Shown: in pieces, positions 26,855 to 36,152 of the stretch
Numbering within the stretch: position 1 is the first letter of the stretch
How the letters are laid out: every line of letters starts with the position of its first letter
Source: an uncultured beta proteobacterium
Lineage (GTDB): Bacteria > Pseudomonadota > Gammaproteobacteria > Burkholderiales > Burkholderiaceae_C
NCBI GenBank assembly: GCA_903869595.1
Contig: CAIPZV010000043.1
Location: 124,001-188,000, forward strand
Direction of reading: 5' to 3'
DNA length: 64,000 nt
Translations under genes and position numbers: made by a program
Notes under the pieces: generated by a model
Told to the model about the DNA's origin: nothing
The model's database searches: none
What the model saw: only the letters and a program-made list of their open reading frames with translations

Positions 26855-27832
26855 TCACATCAACAAATGTTCACCTGCGTTATCGCCACCTAAGGTCACA
26901 TAGTTCACTTTCCGAATATCCATCAGCTTTTTACCGCCGGCGTAGCTGATAGAGCTTTGCAAATCTTGCTCCATTTCTACCAGGGTGTTGCGCAGCGGGC
27001 CTTTAATCACTTCCAGGATACGCTTGCCTTCTACATGTTTGTACTCGCCTTTGTTGAAATCGCTCGCCGATCCGTAATACTCTTTGTACAGCTTGCCATC
27101 GACTTCTACCGTCTGGCCGGGCGACTCTTCGTGGCCGGCGAACAGGGAACCGATCATCACCATGGATGCGCCAAAGCGTATGCTTTTGGCGATGTCACCA
27201 TGGTCGCGGATGCCGCCGTCGGCGATGATGGGTTTGGTGGCCACGCGGGCGCACCACTTGAGCGCGCTTAGCTGCCAGCCGCCGGTGCCAAAGCCGGTTT
27301 TGAGCTTGGTAATGCACACCTTGCCCGGCCCGATGCCGACCTTGGTCGCATCCGCGCCCCAGTTTTCCAGGTCAATGACTGCCTCGGGCGTGCCCACATT
27401 ACCGGCGATAACAAAGCTGGCCGGCAAATGCTGCTTGATATAGCTAATCATGTTTTTCACGCTGTCGGCGTGGCCGTGGGCGATATCGATGGTGATGTAG
27501 TCGGGCGACAGGCCTAGCTCGCGCAGCCGGTCCACGGTGTGGTAATCGGCTTGCTTGACGCCCAGCGAGATGGAGGCATATAGGCCTTTGGCGCGCATGT
27601 CCTGGGTAAAGCGCACATTGTCCAGGTCAAAGCGGTGCATGACATAGAAGTAACCGTTTTGCGCCAGCCAGACGCAAATGCTCTCGTCCACCACCGTCTT
27701 CATATTGGCCGGAACCACTGGCATGCGGAAAGTGCGCGCGCCCAGCTCTACGCTGGTGTCACATTCAGACCGGCTTTCAACCCGGCACTTGCGGGGCAGC
27801 AGCAAAATGTTGTCGTAGTCAAAAATATCCAT
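26855..27832 (-). CDS. guaC: GMP reductase (GuaC)
   Basis: A 325-residue IMPDH/GMPR-family enzyme that converts GMP to IMP and ammonia with NADPH. It begins [16 protein letters not shown] and contains the catalytic-cysteine loop [11 protein letters not shown] and [21 protein letters not shown]. The length fits GuaC and lacks the CBS insert of IMP dehydrogenase. The ATG at 27832 matches the family N-terminus, although an open frame continues upstream. It marks the switch from the accessory island to core metabolism. Confidence 0.92.
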   Translation of the reverse strand: MDIFDYDNILLLPRKCRVESRSECDTSVELGARTFRMPVVPANMKTVVDESICVWLAQNGYFYVMHRFDLDNVRFTQDMRAKGLYASISLGVKQADYHTVDRLRELGLSPDYITIDIAHGHADSVKNMISYIKQHLPASFVIAGNVGTPEAVIDLENWGADATKVGIGPGKVCITKLKTGFGTGGWQLSALKWCARVATKPIIADGGIRDHGDIAKSIRFGASMVMIGSLFAGHEESPGQTVEVDGKLYKEYYGSASDFNKGEYKHVEGKRILEVIKGPLRNTLVEMEQDLQSSISYAGGKKLMDIRKVNYVTLGGDNAGEHLLM

Positions 27833-27971
27833 AACCCAAGCTCCAAAAGTTGCATCCGTCAAACAGGCGCTTGGATTGGGTCCGGCAAAAAAATACCGGA
27901 CGCCAAATGCTTGGGCCCGGTGATTGATTTTACGCACAGACGCTGACGCACCGGGCTTCCTACAATCGGGC

Positions 27972-30371
27972 ATGTTTTCTGACAGCTCCGCGTCCTCCCC
28001 CCTGCTTGACAGCCTCAACCCCGAACAGCGCGCCGCCGTTACCCTGCCGCCCGAGCATGCGCTGATCCTGGCCGGAGCCGGTTCCGGTAAAACCCGGGTG
28101 CTGACCACCCGCATCGCCTGGCTCATGCAAGAGGGCCATATCAGCCCCGGCGGCATTTTGGCCGTCACTTTTACCAACAAAGCGGCCAAAGAAATGGTCG
28201 CGCGCCTGACGGCCATGCTGCCGATTTCGGTGCGCGGCATGTGGATCGGCACCTTCCACGGCTTGTGCAACCGTTTTTTGCGGGCGCATTTCAAAACCGC
28301 CGCCTTGCCCCAGGCCTTCCAGATTCTGGACACGCAAGACCAGCTGAGCGCCGTCAAGCGCCTGTGCAAACAACTGGCGGTGGACGAAGACCGCTTTCCG
28401 CCCAAGCAACTGAGTTGGTTTATTTCTAATTGCAAAGAAGAGGGCATGCGCCCGCAGGATGTGCCGGTGCGCGATAGCGATACCCGCCGCAAGGTGGAGC
28501 TGTACCAACTGTATGAAGAACAATGCCAGCGTGAAGGCGTGGTGGACTTTGGCGAGCTGATGCTGCGCAGCTATGAAGTGCTGCGCGACCATGCGTCTAT
28601 CCGCGAGCATTACCAATGGCGCTTTCGCCATATTCTGATCGACGAGTTTCAGGACACCAACAAGCTGCAATACGCCTGGATCAAGATGTTGGCGGGCAAG
28701 CAGGACGGTGCGGACAGCAGTAGCGCGCGACCCGGCGGCGCCGTATTGGCGGTGGGCGATGACGACCAAAGCATTTATGCCTTTCGCGGCGCGCGCGTGG
28801 GCAACATGGCCGACTTTGTGCGCGAATTTGCGGTGGAGCACCAGATCAAGCTGGAGCAGAACTACCGCAGCCACAGCCACATTCTGGATTCGGCCAACGC
28901 GCTGATCAGCCACAACAGCCGCCGCCTAGGCAAAAACCTGCGCACCGACCAGGGGCCGGGCGAAGCTGTGCGCGTGTATGAGGCGCCCAGCGACTTTGAA
29001 GAAGCGCAATGGATGGTGTCCGAAATGCGCTACCTCATGGAATCTGGCAAGCCCGGTTTGGGCCAAGGCTATCCGCAATCTGAGATTGCTGTGCTCTACC
29101 GCAGCAATGCGCAAAGCCGCGTCATCGAAACGGCTTTGTTCAACGCCGGTATCGCCTACCGTGTGTATGGCGGATTGCGCTTTTTCGAGCGCGCCGAAAT
29201 CAAGCACGCACTGGCCTATTTGCGCTTGCTGTCCAACCCGCGCGACGACACCAGCTTTATGCGCGTGGTCAACTTCCCGGCGCGCGGTATTGGTGCGCGC
29301 AGTCTGGAGCAATTGCAAGACATTGCCAGAGAGCTGGGCTGCTCGCTGCACGATGCGGTGAGCGCCCTCAAAGGCCGGCCCGGCGCCTTGATATCGGCTT
29401 TTGTTGCAAAAATTGACGTGCTGCGCGAACAAACCGCTACCAGCAGCTTGCGCGATATTGTGGCCACCATGCTGGAAGAAAGTGGCCTGCTGGCCCATTA
29501 CCGCCAGGACCGCGAAGGCGAAGACCGCATCGAAAACTTGGAAGAACTGGTCAACGCCGCCGAAAGCTTTGTGCGCCTGGAAGGCTTTGGCCGCCAGGAA
29601 GCTGCGCGCGGCTTAGCCGCTGGCGTCGCGTCGGTTTCGGACCAGGCCGGTGTGCAAGCCCAGCAAGCGCCCACCGACGCGCCCGCACTGGAGGAGCCCG
29701 AATTTGGCGACACCGGTGAAACCCTGTCGCCTTTAACCGCCTTCTTAACCCACGCCGCTTTAGAAGCGGGCGACAACATGGCCCAGGCCGGGCAAGACGC
29801 GGTGCAGCTCATGACCGTGCACGCGGCCAAAGGCCTGGAGTTTGATTGCGTGTTCATCACCGGCATGGAAGAGGGCTTGTTCCCGCATGAAAACGCCATG
29901 AGCGACCGCGATGGACTAGAAGAAGAGCGCCGCCTGATGTACGTGGCCATCACCCGCGCGCGCGACCGGCTCTACCTCAGCCATTCGCAAACCCGCATGC
30001 TGCACGGCCAGACGCGCTACAACCTGAAAAGCCGCTTTTTTGACGAACTGCCCGAGGGCAGCCTGAAGTTCCTCACCCCCAAACGCGCGCCCGCGCGCAG
30101 CCCCTGGGCTGGCAGCAGCACACCCGCTTGGCAGACACCGACCTCCAGCCCGCGCACCGAAACCTATAACGCCAGCCCGCCGGTGGCCCGTAAAACCGAC
30201 CCCGCCCACGGCCTGCGCGTGGGCTTGCAGGTGTTTCACAATAAATTTGGGGAAGGCAAGGTCCTAACGCTGGAAGGCGAGGGCGCCGACGCCCGCGCCC
30301 AAATCAGCTTCCCCCGCCACGGCACCAAATGGCTGGCTCTGAGCGTGGCGAAGCTGACGCCGGTGGAGTGA
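27972..30371 (+). CDS. uvrD: UvrD/PcrA-type DNA helicase
   Basis: A 799-residue superfamily 1A 3'-5' DNA helicase acting in nucleotide-excision and mismatch repair. Motif I is AGAGSGKT, motif Ia follows with TFTNKAA, motif II is LIDEFQDTN, motif III is [13 protein letters not shown], motif IV includes EQNYRSH, and motif V/VI are [14 protein letters not shown] and [12 protein letters not shown]. The C-terminal Tudor-like tail ([15 protein letters not shown]...) is the RNA-polymerase-interacting region of PcrA/UvrD proteins. I chose ATG 27972 because it gives the usual short lead before LNPEQRAAV. Confidence 0.93.
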   Translation: MFSDSSASSPLLDSLNPEQRAAVTLPPEHALILAGAGSGKTRVLTTRIAWLMQEGHISPGGILAVTFTNKAAKEMVARLTAMLPISVRGMWIGTFHGLCNRFLRAHFKTAALPQAFQILDTQDQLSAVKRLCKQLAVDEDRFPPKQLSWFISNCKEEGMRPQDVPVRDSDTRRKVELYQLYEEQCQREGVVDFGELMLRSYEVLRDHASIREHYQWRFRHILIDEFQDTNKLQYAWIKMLAGKQDGADSSSARPGGAVLAVGDDDQSIYAFRGARVGNMADFVREFAVEHQIKLEQNYRSHSHILDSANALISHNSRRLGKNLRTDQGPGEAVRVYEAPSDFEEAQWMVSEMRYLMESGKPGLGQGYPQSEIAVLYRSNAQSRVIETALFNAGIAYRVYGGLRFFERAEIKHALAYLRLLSNPRDDTSFMRVVNFPARGIGARSLEQLQDIARELGCSLHDAVSALKGRPGALISAFVAKIDVLREQTATSSLRDIVATMLEESGLLAHYRQDREGEDRIENLEELVNAAESFVRLEGFGRQEAARGLAAGVASVSDQAGVQAQQAPTDAPALEEPEFGDTGETLSPLTAFLTHAALEAGDNMAQAGQDAVQLMTVHAAKGLEFDCVFITGMEEGLFPHENAMSDRDGLEEERRLMYVAITRARDRLYLSHSQTRMLHGQTRYNLKSRFFDELPEGSLKFLTPKRAPARSPWAGSSTPAWQTPTSSPRTETYNASPPVARKTDPAHGLRVGLQVFHNKFGEGKVLTLEGEGADARAQISFPRHGTKWLALSVAKLTPVE

Positions 30372-30375
30372 AATT

Positions 30376-30393
30376 TAGCCTTCTGGAAAGGCT
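30376..30393 (+). terminator. Short hairpin after uvrD
   Basis: AGCCTT (30377-30382) pairs with AAGGCT (30388-30393) around a five-base loop, followed by GCACTTTT. It lies five bases beyond the uvrD stop, in the gap between convergent uvrD and the iron ATPase gene. The T-run is short, so efficiency is uncertain. Confidence 0.45.
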
Positions 30394-30459
30394 GCACTTT
30401 TGCGCTAAGCGCCGGGCTTAAGTCCTGCGTTGAGTATCTCTTTGCCAAGAGAGGCTGGC

Positions 30460-31548
30460 CTATTCAACCGCTGCCTGGGTGAATAAGACAACGTGGTCCG
30501 CTTGCATCTTTATGCCTATCCATTCGCCGACATGGTGGTCATGGTGGCTGGGCACATGTGCCATCAGGGTTTGGCCGTTGCCCAGGCGCAGGGTGTAGAG
30601 AAACTCAGAACCCCGAAACGCTTTGCGCAGAATTTCTGCTTGGACCGGCGCCTCATCGTCGTGCACGATGTCATCGGCGCGCAATAGCACATCGCAGGTT
30701 CCACCATGCTTCCAAGTTTCCCACTCCTGGGGGTTCTCTGTCGGCCTGCGTAATTCGCCTAGGGGCGTTTGCAATACCAGGGTTTGGTCCTCGCAGGCAA
30801 TAGCCGCTTGCACAAACACCCCGTGACCAATGAATTCAGCAATAAAACGGTTAGCAGGCCGGTGGTACAAATGGTAGGCATCGTCCCACTGCTGCAATTG
30901 CCCCTTGTCCATGACACCGATCACGTCTCCAATGGCAAAGGCTTCCATTTGGTCATGGGTGACAAACAAGGCGGTGATTTGTGCCAATTGCAAAATTTCG
31001 CGTAACTCCTGCGCCAGTCGCTCGCGTAAATCCACATCGAGATTGGAAAACGGTTCGTCCAGTAAGAGCAGCAATGGTTCGGGTGCCAATGCGCGCGCCA
31101 AGGCCACACGCTGTTGTTGCCCGCCTGAAAGTTCGTGCGGATAGTGCTGGGCCGAAGATGTCAGGCCCACGAGCGACAACATATCCCGCACCCGAGATTG
31201 GCGTTTTTGCGCCGGCCAATGCGTGACGCCAAAGTCAATATTTTTTTCCACACTCAGGTGGGGAAACAAGGCGTAATCTTGGAACACCATGCCGATGCGG
31301 CGACTCTCTGCGGCTAGGTGCACTCCAGCGCCGCTGATGACCTGGTCGTTCATCCGAATGACACCGCCACTGAGAGGTTCCAGCCCGGCGACCGCCCGCA
31401 GCAAGGTGGTCTTGCCACATCCCGAGGGGCCAATCAGTACGCCCATTTGGCCCTTGTGCAAGCCAAAACTTACATGCTCCACCGCCGCCTTGTCGCGGCC
31501 AGGGTAGCGCACTTGCAGATCGCTGATGTCTATAAACATGACATTCAT
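30460..31548 (-). CDS. fbpC: Ferric iron ABC transporter ATPase (FbpC type)
   Basis: A 362-residue ATPase with Walker A GPSGCGKTT, Q-loop GMVFQDYALFPH, signature LSGGQQQRVALARAL, Walker B LLLLDEPFSNLD and H-loop FVTHDQMEA. A C-terminal TOBE-like extension (about 250-362) is typical of FbpC/PotA-type ATPases. It is divergent from the permease gene at 31619, and the binding-protein gene follows that permease, giving a split FbpABC set. Start is either 31548 (MNVMFID) or 31539 (MFID); neither has a strong ribosome site. Iron is inferred from the partners and the Fur box. Confidence 0.82.
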   Translation of the reverse strand: MNVMFIDISDLQVRYPGRDKAAVEHVSFGLHKGQMGVLIGPSGCGKTTLLRAVAGLEPLSGGVIRMNDQVISGAGVHLAAESRRIGMVFQDYALFPHLSVEKNIDFGVTHWPAQKRQSRVRDMLSLVGLTSSAQHYPHELSGGQQQRVALARALAPEPLLLLLDEPFSNLDVDLRERLAQELREILQLAQITALFVTHDQMEAFAIGDVIGVMDKGQLQQWDDAYHLYHRPANRFIAEFIGHGVFVQAAIACEDQTLVLQTPLGELRRPTENPQEWETWKHGGTCDVLLRADDIVHDDEAPVQAEILRKAFRGSEFLYTLRLGNGQTLMAHVPSHHDHHVGEWIGIKMQADHVVLFTQAAVE

Positions 31549-31618
31549 TGTAGGCAGGCCATAGACCCAATACCTACAATGCTCGCTCACCCTTGCCGCC
31601 TCGGCGTCTATTTACGCA

Positions 31619-33220
31619 ATGCCTTTTTTTACTGTTTTTCGCGGACTCGCTGTCTGCTTGTTGGTCTCTCCGGTGCTGATGGTTTTGACCGCCTGGCTGC
31701 AATGGGACGCAAGCTCCGCAATGGTCTGGCAAGGCTTGCTAGAAACGGTTTTGCCGGATTACACGCGTACCAGTTTGTTCTTGTGTGCGCTGGTGGCAAT
31801 AGGTGTGGTCAGTATCGGTGCCGTGAGCGCAGCGGCGGTTACTTTGTTTGATTTTCCAGGTCGCCAGATGCTGGCTTGGCTCTTGCTGCTGCCATTGGCC
31901 ATGCCTGCCTATGTGGTCGCCTACGCCTATACCGACTTTTTGCAATACAGCGGCCCTTTGCAAAATTGGCTGCGACTCCAAACCGGTTGGCAAGGCGCAC
32001 TTTGGCCGGATATTCGCAGCACTTGGGGCGCGGCGGTGGTACTGAGCCTGAGTCTTTACCCTTATGTCTATTTGCTTTGCCGAAGTGCCCTGTCTGAACG
32101 TGCACCGCAGTTGATGGAAGCAGCGCGATTGCTAGGTGCTGGCTTATGGCGGCGTATTTTTCGCGTGGCCTTGCCGTTGGCGCGTCCGGCCATAGCCGCC
32201 GGTCTGGCATTGGCCATGATGGAGACCCTGGCTGATTTTGGGGTCTGCAGCTACTTTGGCGTGCAAACGTTTTCTACCGGTATTTACAAAGCGTGGCTGG
32301 TCATGGACAACCGGATCGCGGCGGCGCAGCTGTCGTCGGTGCTGCTGCTTATCGTTGCTGCCGTGCTGTGGTGGGAGCATCGCGCGCAAGACCGTTTGCG
32401 CTTTGCGAACCGGCGCGCGCCCGCGCGCAGCAACGAGTCGCAGCCCTTGCGACTTCATGGCTGGCACGCCGCTTTGGCGTGTGTACTGTGCTTGTTGCCC
32501 GTGTTGTTGGGCTTTGTGTTTCCAGTGCTCATCATGGGCCATGCGCTGTGGCTAGGCAGCCAACAACAAGCTTTGCCCTGGGCTGCCTTTGGGGGCTGGT
32601 TTTGGAATAGCCTTCGCTTGGGCGGCATCAGCGCACTGCTGGCTGCGGCCTTGGCATTGTGGCTGGTGCACGGGCTGCGCACCCACCCCACATGGTGGCG
32701 TCGCCTGAGCACGCAACTGGCCGGCCTGGGATATGCCGTGCCGGGCGTGGTCATTGTGGTGGGCTTGCTGCTCCCGGTCAGTTGGGTGCAGCAACAATGG
32801 CCCAATAGCGGTGCCGGTTACTGGCTCACCGCAACCCTGCTGGGTTTGATTTGGGCCTACTTGGTGCGCTTTATTGCCGTGGCTTTGCAGAGCGTGCAAA
32901 GCGGCTATGCACGCATACCCGTCAGCGCCGACGAAAGCGCCCGCATGCTCGGTTCGCGCGCAAGCGATGTGTTTGCCCGCGTGCACTGGCCCTTGCTACG
33001 CCCGACCGTGGCTTCGGCGCTGTTATTGGTGTGGGTGGATGTGATGAAAGAGTTACCAGCCACTTTGGTGCTGCGCCCCTTTAATACCGACACCCTGGCC
33101 GTTATGGCCTACCAATTGGCGCGCGACGAGCGCTTGGGCGAGGCGGCTTTGCCATCGTTGGCATTGGTACTGGCTGGTTTGCTGCCCGTGCTGCTCATGG
33201 CCAAAGCGCAACAGAAATAG
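31619..33220 (+). CDS. fbpB: Ferric iron ABC transporter permease (FbpB type, double)
   Basis: A 533-residue membrane protein with two permease halves of about six helices each. EAA-type loops are visible in both halves: QLMEAARLLGAGLWRRIFRVALP and SADESARMLGSRASDVFARVHWP. This duplicated layout is usual for FbpB/SfuB iron permeases. It is divergent from fbpC, with only 70 bases between the two starts, and is followed 83 bases later by fbpA. No Fur-like box was found in the fbpC-fbpB spacer, unlike the one before fbpA. Confidence 0.83.
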   Translation: MPFFTVFRGLAVCLLVSPVLMVLTAWLQWDASSAMVWQGLLETVLPDYTRTSLFLCALVAIGVVSIGAVSAAAVTLFDFPGRQMLAWLLLLPLAMPAYVVAYAYTDFLQYSGPLQNWLRLQTGWQGALWPDIRSTWGAAVVLSLSLYPYVYLLCRSALSERAPQLMEAARLLGAGLWRRIFRVALPLARPAIAAGLALAMMETLADFGVCSYFGVQTFSTGIYKAWLVMDNRIAAAQLSSVLLLIVAAVLWWEHRAQDRLRFANRRAPARSNESQPLRLHGWHAALACVLCLLPVLLGFVFPVLIMGHALWLGSQQQALPWAAFGGWFWNSLRLGGISALLAAALALWLVHGLRTHPTWWRRLSTQLAGLGYAVPGVVIVVGLLLPVSWVQQQWPNSGAGYWLTATLLGLIWAYLVRFIAVALQSVQSGYARIPVSADESARMLGSRASDVFARVHWPLLRPTVASALLLVWVDVMKELPATLVLRPFNTDTLAVMAYQLARDERLGEAALPSLALVLAGLLPVLLMAKAQQK

Positions 33221-33243
33221 ACCTGGAAATGGGTAGGACTTTC

Positions 33244-33264
33244 AAATGCGAATGATTCGCATTT
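33244..33264. promoter_or_regulatory. Fur box upstream of fbpA
   Basis: AAATGCGAAT-G-ATTCGCATTT is a perfect palindrome with 10-base arms, matching the proteobacterial Fur site pattern. It lies 40 bases before the fbpA start, so iron-replete repression of the binding protein by Fur is expected. Confidence 0.85.
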
Positions 33265-33303
33265 GGTTATACTGAGGCCTTGTCTTTTTTACCAGCTATT
33301 TTC

Positions 33304-34377
33304 ATGAACGCTTTATCTGCGCGGCCTTGGCTCAGCGCGAGCCGCCAACTTTGCTTGGCCATGGGCCTCCTCCATTGCACCTTGCCTGCTTTTGCCGCTG
33401 AAGAAGCGGTACTCAATTTGTACTCCGCGCGGCACTACGCGACCGATGAGGCGCTGTATGAGAACTTCACCCGTGCTACCGGCATCAAAATCAACCGGGT
33501 GGACGCGGATGACGCGGGCATCCTGGCCCGCCTCAAGGCGGAAGGCGCCGCCTCGCCTGCGGACGTAATCCTGCTGGTCGACGCGGCCAGGCTGTGGAAA
33601 GGTGAAATCGAAGACTTGTTTGCGCCCGTCCAATCGGAAGTCCTGCTCAAGGCGGTGCCAGAGCAATGGCGCGCCAAACTTCGGCCGGAGGGAACCCGTT
33701 GGTTCGGTTTATCCACGCGCGCCCGACTCATCGTCTATGACAAGCAAAAAATCAAAGCGCAGGAGGTGGACAGCTATGAAAAGCTGGCCGAACCCAGGCA
33801 CGCCGGGCGGCTATGCACGCGCTCAGGCTCGCACCCCTACAACCTGTCTTTGTTTGGCGCCATGGTGGAGCACCTTGGCGAACCCGCAACCGAGGCCTGG
33901 CTTAAGGGCTTGGTGGCCAATATGGCCCGCGCGCCCAAAGGCGGCGACACCGACCAGATCAAAGGCGTGGCCAGCGGCGAATGCGGCATCGCTTTGGCCA
34001 ACTCCTACTACCTTGCCCGCCTCTACCGCAGCGACAGTGCGCAGGACAAAGCCATAGTGGAGCGTATCGGCGTGGTGTTCCCCAACCAATCGTCCTGGGG
34101 GACGCATATGAACATAGCCGGTGGCGCGGTAGCGCGCCATGCCAAGCATCCGGAAAACGCCCTCAAATTCCTGAGCTATCTGGTCAGCGAACCGGCACAG
34201 CTGTATTTCGCCGATGGCAATAACGAGTGGCCTGTGGTGAAAGGTTTGAGCATCAACAACCCGGCGCTCAAAGCCATGGGCGGCGCCTCCTTTAAAAGTG
34301 AAAAATTACCCGCCAGTGTCATAGGCATGAATCAGATTAAGGTACAGCAAATGCTGGACCGCGTGGGGTTTCGTTGA
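33304..34377 (+). CDS. fbpA: Periplasmic ferric iron binding protein (FbpA/FutA type)
   Basis: A 357-residue extracellular solute-binding protein. The signal peptide ends near ...TLPAFA (about residue 31) and the mature part begins AEEAVLNLYSARHY. The adjacent tyrosines in ANSYYLARLY match the paired Tyr iron ligands of FbpA/FutA proteins, and RVDADDAGILARLKAEG fits the N-terminal lobe. ATG 33304 is preferred over an upstream TTG in the same frame because it starts the signal peptide properly. The Fur palindrome just upstream supports an iron role. Confidence 0.87.
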   Translation: MNALSARPWLSASRQLCLAMGLLHCTLPAFAAEEAVLNLYSARHYATDEALYENFTRATGIKINRVDADDAGILARLKAEGAASPADVILLVDAARLWKGEIEDLFAPVQSEVLLKAVPEQWRAKLRPEGTRWFGLSTRARLIVYDKQKIKAQEVDSYEKLAEPRHAGRLCTRSGSHPYNLSLFGAMVEHLGEPATEAWLKGLVANMARAPKGGDTDQIKGVASGECGIALANSYYLARLYRSDSAQDKAIVERIGVVFPNQSSWGTHMNIAGGAVARHAKHPENALKFLSYLVSEPAQLYFADGNNEWPVVKGLSINNPALKAMGGASFKSEKLPASVIGMNQIKVQQMLDRVGFR

Positions 34378-34404
34378 GATGTATACGGGCATCTGCCGTT
34401 TCAT

Positions 34405-34418
34405 TTGATTAAAGTCAA
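34405..34418. promoter_or_regulatory. Probable FNR/ANR-type box
   Basis: TTGAT-TAAA-GTCAA matches the FNR-family consensus TTGAT-N4-ATCAA at nine of ten positions. It sits 35 bases upstream of the DksA-type gene start and suggests oxygen-responsive control. No footprint or clear -10 element supports it. Confidence 0.55.
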
Positions 34419-34452
34419 GACTGCCTTCTAGGTCGGCGCGCATGATGCGCTT

Positions 34453-34842
34453 ATGACCCACACCATCTCCGCTATGCAGCACCACCACGCCATGGTGCAC
34501 CTTGAACGCCTTGAAAACATGCTGGCTGATTTGCTGCGCCTGATCCACGAGCAGCGCGGGGGCGAGCGCTCGCGGGCCGAGGTGGCGGCTGAATCCTTGC
34601 CTGGCCCGGGCGACTCGCATGCGCAGAGCATTACCCAACGGGATATGGACTTTTGTATCGGCGAGCGCGAGATTGCCCGCATGCATGAAGTAGGGGCCGC
34701 ACTCAAGCGCTTGCACCAAGGCAGCTATGGTTTTTGCACCGAGTGCGGCAATGAAATTATGGAGGCCCGCCTGGACGCGATGCCCGAAACCGCGCATTGC
34801 TTGGTTTGCCAAACCCAGCTCGAAGCCCACGGTGGCGTGTAA
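34453..34842 (+). CDS. DksA/TraR-type C4 zinc-finger protein
   Basis: A 129-residue protein with an N-terminal helical region and a C-terminal four-cysteine zinc finger, CTECGNEI...HCLVC, as in DksA/TraR-family RNA-polymerase-binding regulators. The N-terminal coiled coil is shorter than in DksA itself and lacks an obvious acidic DxxDxA tip, so it is probably a TraR-like paralogue rather than the housekeeping DksA. It stands alone between fbpA and an opposing gene, behind a probable FNR box. Confidence 0.8.
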   Translation: MTHTISAMQHHHAMVHLERLENMLADLLRLIHEQRGGERSRAEVAAESLPGPGDSHAQSITQRDMDFCIGEREIARMHEVGAALKRLHQGSYGFCTECGNEIMEARLDAMPETAHCLVCQTQLEAHGGV

Positions 34843-34878
34843 GGGCTAGGCGCTGAAGCAGCTTGTCGCAGTGGCGGC

Positions 34879-35892
34879 CTAGCGCACGCAGTAAAAATGT
34901 AAATCCGGCCCGCGTACTTCGTCGGCGCTGCGCACCGGCGAGGGGTTGGGCAGGTCTGGTGCATAAACCTTGCCGTCCGGCAAGGCCCACACGTCGCTAC
35001 GCAAGCTCACACCGCCGTTGTAATCGCCCAATGCAGCCAGGTATTCCAATTCGGCCACGGTAGGTAGGCGCGCGTTCATATTGCTGCAAGCCCGCGCGGC
35101 GGCTGCCGGGCCAGCGGTATGCGCCACTGGCATGCTCGGCGCGCCCAGCAGTTCTAGGCTGCGGTTGCCGACCATGACCTTGGATGGAAATTTGGTTTTC
35201 TGAAAATAGTCAAACACCTGTCCGGCCACGCCTTGCATCACCGACTGCGGAAAGCCCTGGCCCTGAAAGCTGCGCGTGGTGCCGTCTTTGCCTTCCAAAT
35301 GCATGGTCACCAGCACCTGGCCATTGCAATCTTGCGCGAACGAGTAGGTACCCCAGAAAATACCATACAGGTCGCGCACCAGCTTGTCGTCCAGATAGCC
35401 CTGGCGTTTCTGGTCGCGTAGGCCGCGTACCAATTGGGTCAAGGGCATGGGATTGAAAAACACAATCTTGCGCTGGCCCGGTTGCAGGTCGCGGTAGTAC
35501 GCGTCCAAGGTGGCTTTGAAGCTACCTTCGAGCAGCACGTCCATGCCCATACCGGCATTGGCCTGCGCGCGGTTGGCGTTTTCCATGTCGTCCATGGCCT
35601 GCACAATGCCGAAGGCGACCGCCTCTTTCGCGCCTTCACGAATCAGGGCTACGACGTTTTGCAGCATTTCCTGCGATTGCTCGTTCTTGGTTTTGGCGTA
35701 GTTTTCTTGGTACTGGCACAAGTCCTTGCCGCGCACAAAGGGGATGGTGGGCCAAATTTGAATCGGGCGCGCGGTTTGCGCCAGCGCAGCCTCACCCGCC
35801 AGTGCGCCCAAAAGCAGGAGCAATGCCTGCAAAGCGCCGCGCAAAAATGGCCAGCGGGGGCGATGATTTTTTTCCAACGACGAAGTGTGCAT
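34879..35892 (-). CDS. Secreted protein of unknown function
   Basis: A 337-residue protein with a clear signal peptide (hydrophobic core LQALLLLLGALAGEAALA, cleavage near residue 38). The N-terminal half has a helical Gln/Asn-rich region (ENYAKTKNEQSQEMLQNVVAL). The C-terminal part (RLPTVAELEYLAAL ... VWALPDGKVYAPDLP) resembles the short C-terminal segment of DUF1566/formylglycine-like lectin modules, including RLPT. The ATG at 35892 has GGAAAG about ten bases upstream. I do not recognise the family. Neighbours give no clue. Confidence 0.65.
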   Translation of the reverse strand: MHTSSLEKNHRPRWPFLRGALQALLLLLGALAGEAALAQTARPIQIWPTIPFVRGKDLCQYQENYAKTKNEQSQEMLQNVVALIREGAKEAVAFGIVQAMDDMENANRAQANAGMGMDVLLEGSFKATLDAYYRDLQPGQRKIVFFNPMPLTQLVRGLRDQKRQGYLDDKLVRDLYGIFWGTYSFAQDCNGQVLVTMHLEGKDGTTRSFQGQGFPQSVMQGVAGQVFDYFQKTKFPSKVMVGNRSLELLGAPSMPVAHTAGPAAAARACSNMNARLPTVAELEYLAALGDYNGGVSLRSDVWALPDGKVYAPDLPNPSPVRSADEVRGPDLHFYCVR

Positions 35893-36041
35893 CTTGTTTT
35901 CTTTCCGGGTCTGACAAGCCTGAACCCGAGGGACGGACTCTTTGGCAGCCCGCCTCACGTGCGGACAATTCTAGGGGGCGTGCCGTTCGGCTAGCTTACG
36001 GTCGGCCTGATGCAGGGCAAATAGCGGCAAAGTGAGTGCGC

Positions 36042-36076
36042 AAAAAAAACCCGCCAGGGCGCGAGGCGCGGGCGGG
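36042..36076 (-). terminator. Rho-independent terminator of the alkaline phosphatase gene
   Basis: Read on the minus strand, CCCGCC (36076-36071) pairs with GGCGGG (36055-36050), followed by eight T residues (36049-36042). The loop region is itself GC-rich. It lies 77 bases past the phosphatase stop. Confidence 0.8.
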
Positions 36077-36152
36077 AGGGTGCAAGTTTGCCCCGCAGGG
36101 CGAGCGAGCGCTGGTTTAGGAAGTAAGTCGCGCTAGGCGGCAGGCGTATGCC

